Assembly: GCA_018991295.1 (NCBI GenBank)
Contig: JAGKSZ010000178.1
Location: forward strand, 1-8,804
Direction: 5' to 3'
Source: Porphyrobacter sp.
GTDB taxonomy: Bacteria; Pseudomonadota; Alphaproteobacteria; Sphingomonadales; Sphingomonadaceae
Length of the DNA: 8,804 nt
Shown: positions 5,634-8,804 of the stretch, one piece after another
Position numbering within the stretch: position 1 is the stretch's first letter
Layout of the letters: the number at the start of each line of letters is the position of its first letter
Translations under genes and position numbers: made by a program
Notes under the pieces: model-generated
Seen by the model: the letters and a program-made list of their open reading frames with translations, nothing else
Told to the model about the DNA's origin: nothing
The model's database searches: none

Positions 5634-6191
5634 TCAATCGCCCGCTATGTACCGGTCCGTGGGGCGGGTCGGCAGGCCGTCGATGCTGCGGGTGCGCCCT
5701 GCGGTTTTGGCCTCCCAGGCCGCCGGATCGGCTTGCCGGTGATACTTCACCAAGGTTTCGCGCTCGGATTCGAGCTGCATCAGGGGCACGCCATATCCGC
5801 AACTCGTCTGTACGCTTTCGACTGCGATATCGAAAATCTGCCGGGTGCCGGGCAGCAGGGTGAAGTGCGCGGCGAGCGTATCCCACGCCGCATCCTGTGG
5901 CAGCACCGCCCGCCCGCGCCCGTAAATCCGCAGGATCAGCGCAGGATTCTGGAAGTTGCAGAACATCACCGTGATGCGCCCGTCAGCGGCAAGATGCGCA
6001 TGGGTCTCGTTGCCCGATCCGCCCAGATCGAGATAGGCCACCTGCGTGGGCGACAGCACCCGGAACGCATCATAGCCCTTGGGGCTGAGATTGATCCGGC
6101 CTTCAGCCGCCGCCGTCGCCACGAAGAACACCGGCTGGGCGGCGATCATGGCGATGTGCTTTTCGGTGAGCGTCTCGGTAAATTCGGCCAT
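5634..6191 (-). CDS. Pyridoxamine 5'-phosphate oxidase (PPOX) family protein
   Basis: A 185-residue protein of the flavin-binding split-barrel PPOX class. Recognisable features are an N-terminal helix then FFVATAAAEGRINLSPKG (22-39), the loop YLDLGGSGNETHAHL (53-67) that in this subfamily contributes to FMN or phosphate binding, MFCNFQNPALILRIYGRG (76-93), and the C-terminal motif SCGYGVPLM (130-138). These match the PPOX subfamily annotated as uncharacterised, not PdxH proper, so a role in vitamin B6 synthesis should not be assumed; related proteins bind FMN, F420 or heme. The start ATG 6191 has AAGGGAGC about six bases upstream. It lies 20 nt after the alpha/beta hydrolase stop, so the two probably share a transcript. 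Actual substrate unknown. Confidence 0.88.
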   Translation of the reverse strand: MAEFTETLTEKHIAMIAAQPVFFVATAAAEGRINLSPKGYDAFRVLSPTQVAYLDLGGSGNETHAHLAADGRITVMFCNFQNPALILRIYGRGRAVLPQDAAWDTLAAHFTLLPGTRQIFDIAVESVQTSCGYGVPLMQLESERETLVKYHRQADPAAWEAKTAGRTRSIDGLPTRPTDRYIAGD

Positions 6192-6211
6192 CGGACGCTC
6201 CCTTCAAGGGG

Positions 6212-7081
6212 TCAGAGGAAATCGCGCAAGGTGGCGATGAAACGGTCGAACTGGTCATGGTGGAGCCAGTGGCCCGCCTTTTCGAACTCGATCACGCTGG
6301 CCGTCTTGAAGTGCGCGATGCGCCCGTCCTTTTCGGGGTTCGAGGCCCAGCTGTCCGCCCCGTAAAGCAACAGCGTGGGGCAGGAGATCGCGCCCCACAG
6401 CGCCTCGACGAATTCATCGCCGATATCCTCGACCGGCCAGACATTGAGGTGCGGATCGAACTTCCAGCTATAGGTGCCGTCCTCGTTGCGGTTGACCCCG
6501 TGGACGGTGAGGTGCCGCGCCTGTTCTTGCGTAAGGTAGGCGTTTTCCTCGATCATGCGGGCAAAGGCGGCTTCGATGCTTTCGTATTTGCGTGGACTAC
6601 GCCCGGCGGCCTTGCGCTTCTTCTCGATCCATTCGGCGAGGCGTTCAGGGTAAGGCTGGCTGCGCTGCTTGGCGCGGTATTCGGGCGAAGGGCCAAGGCC
6701 TTCGATGGCGACCAGCTTGGTGACCATGTCGGGGAAGGCCCCGGCATAGCGCAGCGCCACGTTGCCGCCCATCGAATGGGCCACCATCCGCACCGGGCCG
6801 ACGCCCAGTTGATGGATCAGCTGCGCCAGATCATAGACCATGTCGGCAGCGGAATAGACCCCGTCCGAAACCCAGTCGCTATCGCCGTGCCCGCGGTGGT
6901 CCATGGCGATGACGTGATAATCCTCGCGCAGCGCTTCGGCCGTCCAGTCCCACGAACGCGCATGATCGCGGCCCCCATGCACCAGCACCAGCGGCGGCTT
7001 ACCCCTACCGCCCCAATCGAGGTAGTTGAGCTTGAGGCGCTGCGAGATGAAGCTTTGCGAAGTCGGGCCGGTGTCGTGCAT
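6212..7081 (-). CDS. Alpha/beta fold hydrolase
   Basis: A 289-residue cytoplasmic alpha/beta hydrolase. The family's active-site elements are in order: oxyanion-hole HGG (35-37) in LVLVHGGRDHARSW, DHRGHGDSD (61-69), nucleophile elbow AHSMGGN with Ser103, probable acid Asp243 in LLLYGADSW, and catalytic His271 in KAGHWLHHDQ. A cap region (about 130-220) is charged and Arg/Lys-rich. The core resembles epoxide hydrolase, haloalkane dehalogenase and esterase-like members, so substrate cannot be given. Start choice: ATG 7081 (MHDTGPTSQS) is the first ATG; an in-frame TTG at 7117 would add 12 residues, but neither has a clear Shine-Dalgarno, so the 5' end is uncertain. It heads a two-gene unit with the PPOX gene, downstream of the REP-like repeat pair. 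Confidence 0.9.
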   Translation of the reverse strand: MHDTGPTSQSFISQRLKLNYLDWGGRGKPPLVLVHGGRDHARSWDWTAEALREDYHVIAMDHRGHGDSDWVSDGVYSAADMVYDLAQLIHQLGVGPVRMVAHSMGGNVALRYAGAFPDMVTKLVAIEGLGPSPEYRAKQRSQPYPERLAEWIEKKRKAAGRSPRKYESIEAAFARMIEENAYLTQEQARHLTVHGVNRNEDGTYSWKFDPHLNVWPVEDIGDEFVEALWGAISCPTLLLYGADSWASNPEKDGRIAHFKTASVIEFEKAGHWLHHDQFDRFIATLRDFL

Positions 7082-7133
7082 GGGTGACGCTTTGGCCAAA
7101 GGCGCGCGTTTGGGCAAGTGTCAGACCCAACAC

Positions 7134-7224
7134 CCGTTCGCCCTGAGCTTGTCGAAGGGCTGTCCTTTTTCCTTCAACTGGCACCGGAAGAAAGGCAGTG
7201 CTTCGACAAGCTCAGCACGAACGG
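7134..7224. repeat. Inverted pair of REP-like palindromic repeats (BIME-like)
   Basis: Two 29-nt units in opposite orientation (7134-7162 and 7196-7224) match at 25 of 29 positions. Each contains its own hairpin: GCCCT (7140-7144)/AGGGC (7156-7160) in one, GTGCT (7198-7202)/AGCAC (7214-7218) in the other, both with 11-nt loops. The linker also folds back (CCTTTTTCC 7164-7172 with GGAAGAAAGG 7186-7195), so the whole 91 bp can form one long foldback. It occupies the gap between prfC and the hydrolase. The type (CTTCGACAAGCTCAG core) resembles dispersed intergenic REP elements; no transposase is present. Confidence 0.8.
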
Positions 7225-7231
7225 ATCTCTT

Positions 7232-8752
7232 TCAACGCTCCTTCGTGGCCGAGAAGGTCAGCTCCGGGTTCTTCTCGACCTGATAGGTCACGTCCCACGG
7301 GCTTTTCGCCATGAACACCATGTCGCCATCACGGTCCCGCGCGAGGTTGGCGCGGTTGAAGCTGGCGAAATCGTCCAGCACCTTGGCATCCCCCTTGATC
7401 CAGCGCGCCGTGGCAAAGGGCGAAGGTTCAAGCGCGGCCTCGACCTTGTATTCAGCCTCCAGCCGGCTGATCAGCACTTCGAGCTGCAACTGGCCGACGA
7501 CGCCGACGATGTGGGCCGAGCCGATCTCGGGGTAGAAGACCTGAATGACGCCTTCTTCGGAAAGGTCGTCCAAGGCCTTGCGCAGCTGCTTGGTCTTGGT
7601 CGGATCGCGCAGCTGCACGCGGCGCAGGATTTCCGGCGCGAAGTTGGGCAGGCCCGTGAAGCGCACCTGATTGCGCTCGGACAGGGTATCGCCGACGCGC
7701 AAGGTGCCGTGGTTGGGGATGCCGATGATGTCGCCTGCCTCGGCCGTGTCAGCGAGCTCGCGGTCCTGCGCGAAGAACAGAATCGGCGAGTGGACCGCAA
7801 TGGGCTTGCCCAGCCCTGACGGCGTAAGCTTCATGCCGCGTTTGAAGGTGCCCGAAACCTGCCGCATGAAGGCGATGCGGTCCCGGTGGTTGGGGTCCAT
7901 ATTGGCCTGCACCTTGAAGATGAAGCCGGTGACCTCGTCGCGCTCCGGGCTGATCTGTTCTTCCCCCGCGGGCTGCGGGCGCGGCGGGGGCGCGAAACGG
8001 GCGATGGCGTCGATCAGCTCGGTGACGCCGAAATTCTTGAGCGCCGATCCGAAATAGACCGGCGTCAGGTCGCCGTGGCGGAAAGCCTCAAGGTCGAATT
8101 CGGGATAGCCCCCGCGTGCCAATTCGATCTCGTCGAGGAAGCGCTGAGGGATCGCCGCGGTGTCACGGGTGCCGAGGAATTCGCGGCTGGGACCTTCGGG
8201 GCGGCTGATGGTGTCGGTGGCGAAATCGAGCAACCCCTCGAACTCGCCGCCCATGCCGATGGGCCACATCTGCGGGCTGACGTCGAGCGCCAGCATATCC
8301 GCCACCTCGTCCAGCGTCTCGAAGGGATCGCGCCCCTCGCGGTCGACCTTGTTGACGAAGGTGAGGATGGGGACGGAGCGCAAGCGGCACACCTCGAACA
8401 GCTTGCGGGTCTGCGGCTCGATCCCCTTGGCCGCGTCGATCACCATCACCGCCGAGTCCACGGCAGTCAGCGTTCGGTAGGTGTCCTCGCTGAAATCCTC
8501 GTGCCCCGGCGTGTCGAGCAGGTTGAAGACGATCCCGTCTTTCTGGAAGGTCATCACCGAGGAGGTGACGGAAATCCCGCGCTGCTGCTCGATCTTCATC
8601 CAGTCCGACCGCGCCCGCCGCGCTGCCCCGCGCGCCTTGACCTCGCCCGCAAGGTGGATCGCGCCGCCCTGCAGCAGCAGCTTTTCGGTGAGCGTGGTTT
8701 TCCCTGCGTCAGGGTGCGAAATGATCGCGAAGGTGCGGCGGTTGGAGGCCAG
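7232..8752 (-). CDS. prfC: Peptide chain release factor 3 (RF3), start uncertain
   Basis: Translational GTPase that recycles RF1/RF2 from the ribosome after termination. Seen: P-loop SHPDAGKTT (12-20 from the 8752 codon), switch region QQRGIS (56-61), DTPGHEDFSEDTYRTLTAVD (80-99), NKVD (134-137), then domain II/III sequence including VQANMDPNHRDRIAFM, PNFAPEILRRVQLRDP and TARWIKGDAK. Homology with E. coli RF3 (529 aa) is evident throughout. The reading frame continues left of the internal ATG at 8599 through the entire G domain, so that ATG is not the true start. It meets an in-frame TAA at 8756-8758; the only codon after it resembling a start is CTG 8752, giving 506 residues, with no ribosome site. 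ATG 8766 is one base out of frame; a single extra A in GGTAAACCC would give MNGKTLASNRRTF. The 5' end therefore needs resolving; function is otherwise intact. Confidence 0.9.
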   Translation of the reverse strand: MASNRRTFAIISHPDAGKTTLTEKLLLQGGAIHLAGEVKARGAARRARSDWMKIEQQRGISVTSSVMTFQKDGIVFNLLDTPGHEDFSEDTYRTLTAVDSAVMVIDAAKGIEPQTRKLFEVCRLRSVPILTFVNKVDREGRDPFETLDEVADMLALDVSPQMWPIGMGGEFEGLLDFATDTISRPEGPSREFLGTRDTAAIPQRFLDEIELARGGYPEFDLEAFRHGDLTPVYFGSALKNFGVTELIDAIARFAPPPRPQPAGEEQISPERDEVTGFIFKVQANMDPNHRDRIAFMRQVSGTFKRGMKLTPSGLGKPIAVHSPILFFAQDRELADTAEAGDIIGIPNHGTLRVGDTLSERNQVRFTGLPNFAPEILRRVQLRDPTKTKQLRKALDDLSEEGVIQVFYPEIGSAHIVGVVGQLQLEVLISRLEAEYKVEAALEPSPFATARWIKGDAKVLDDFASFNRANLARDRDGDMVFMAKSPWDVTYQVEKNPELTFSATKER

Positions 8753-8784
8753 GGTTTACCGTTCATCTGTCTGATTGCCAAATC
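8753..8784 (-). other. 5' region of prfC with out-of-frame ATG
   Basis: On the - strand this holds ATG at 8766-8764 followed by AACGGTAAACCC, one base out of frame with prfC. A TTG further upstream (8781) is in the same wrong frame. No convincing Shine-Dalgarno is at the right distance: AAGGGGA lies too far from the ATG and too close to the TTG. No clear promoter is visible before the REP-like copy begins. Confidence 0.4.
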
Positions 8785-8804
8785 CCCTTCGCCCTGAGCT
8801 TGTC
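8785..8804 (+). repeat. Partial third REP-like repeat copy at window edge
   Basis: CCCTTCGCCCTGAGCTTGTC matches the first 20 bases of the unit at 7134 at 19 positions and has the same orientation. The window ends inside it, so its right half and any partner copy are not visible. It lies just upstream of prfC. Confidence 0.75.

Noticed and set aside
7082..7117. TTG start at 7117 extending the alpha/beta hydrolase by 12 residues
   Set aside because: No Shine-Dalgarno precedes it and the added residues are not typical of the fold; ATG 7081 preferred, though not certain.
7118..7819. + strand open frame beginning in the repeat pair
   Set aside because: It runs through the REP-like repeats and then antisense to prfC; no domain features.
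7886..8797. Long + strand open frame opposite prfC
   Set aside because: Antisense to a clear RF3 gene in high-GC DNA, no recognisable domain, no ribosome site.

Overview
The window is GC-rich chromosomal DNA from an alphaproteobacterium. Protein style and a conserved-looking repeat suggest Sphingomonadales, perhaps the Erythrobacter/Porphyrobacter/Novosphingobium group; this is inferred from family resemblance, not a database search. No phage, plasmid, transposase, CRISPR, tRNA or rRNA genes are visible. Most of it is ordinary core and metabolic content, so the interesting material lies in the non-coding gaps.

Left part (about 64-3503, + strand): a compact four-gene run encoding a DUF442/TIGR01244-type phosphatase/sulfurtransferase-like protein, a small single-pass membrane protein of unknown function, a sterol desaturase/fatty acid hydroxylase-family membrane di-iron protein, and a GMC-family FAD oxidoreductase. 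Gaps are 23 nt or less and one pair overlaps by 8 nt, so they are probably co-transcribed. The Shine-Dalgarno sequence of the GMC gene sits in a perfect hairpin just after the desaturase stop codon, which suggests translational coupling.

Centre (about 3504-5634): the convergent gap after the GMC gene holds a perfect 16-bp parS-type palindrome (likely ParB centromere site) and the intrinsic terminator of the opposing operon. On the - strand lies glnK-amtB, the PII signal protein and ammonium channel pair. Upstream of glnK is a near-perfect sigma-54 (-24/-12) promoter. Two palindromes with a shared CAGCTG core lie further upstream, 33 bp apart, at enhancer-like distance. This is the architecture of a nitrogen-starvation-induced operon.

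Right part (about 5634-8752, - strand): an alpha/beta hydrolase and a PPOX-class flavin-binding protein form a probable two-gene unit. Upstream of them is prfC (peptide chain release factor 3). The prfC 5' end is odd: the reading frame runs through the P-loop to an in-frame TAA with no ordinary start codon, and the nearest ATG is one base out of frame. REP-like palindromic repeats flank prfC, as an inverted pair downstream and a partial copy upstream at the window edge. The two downstream units differ only by paired, compensatory stem changes.
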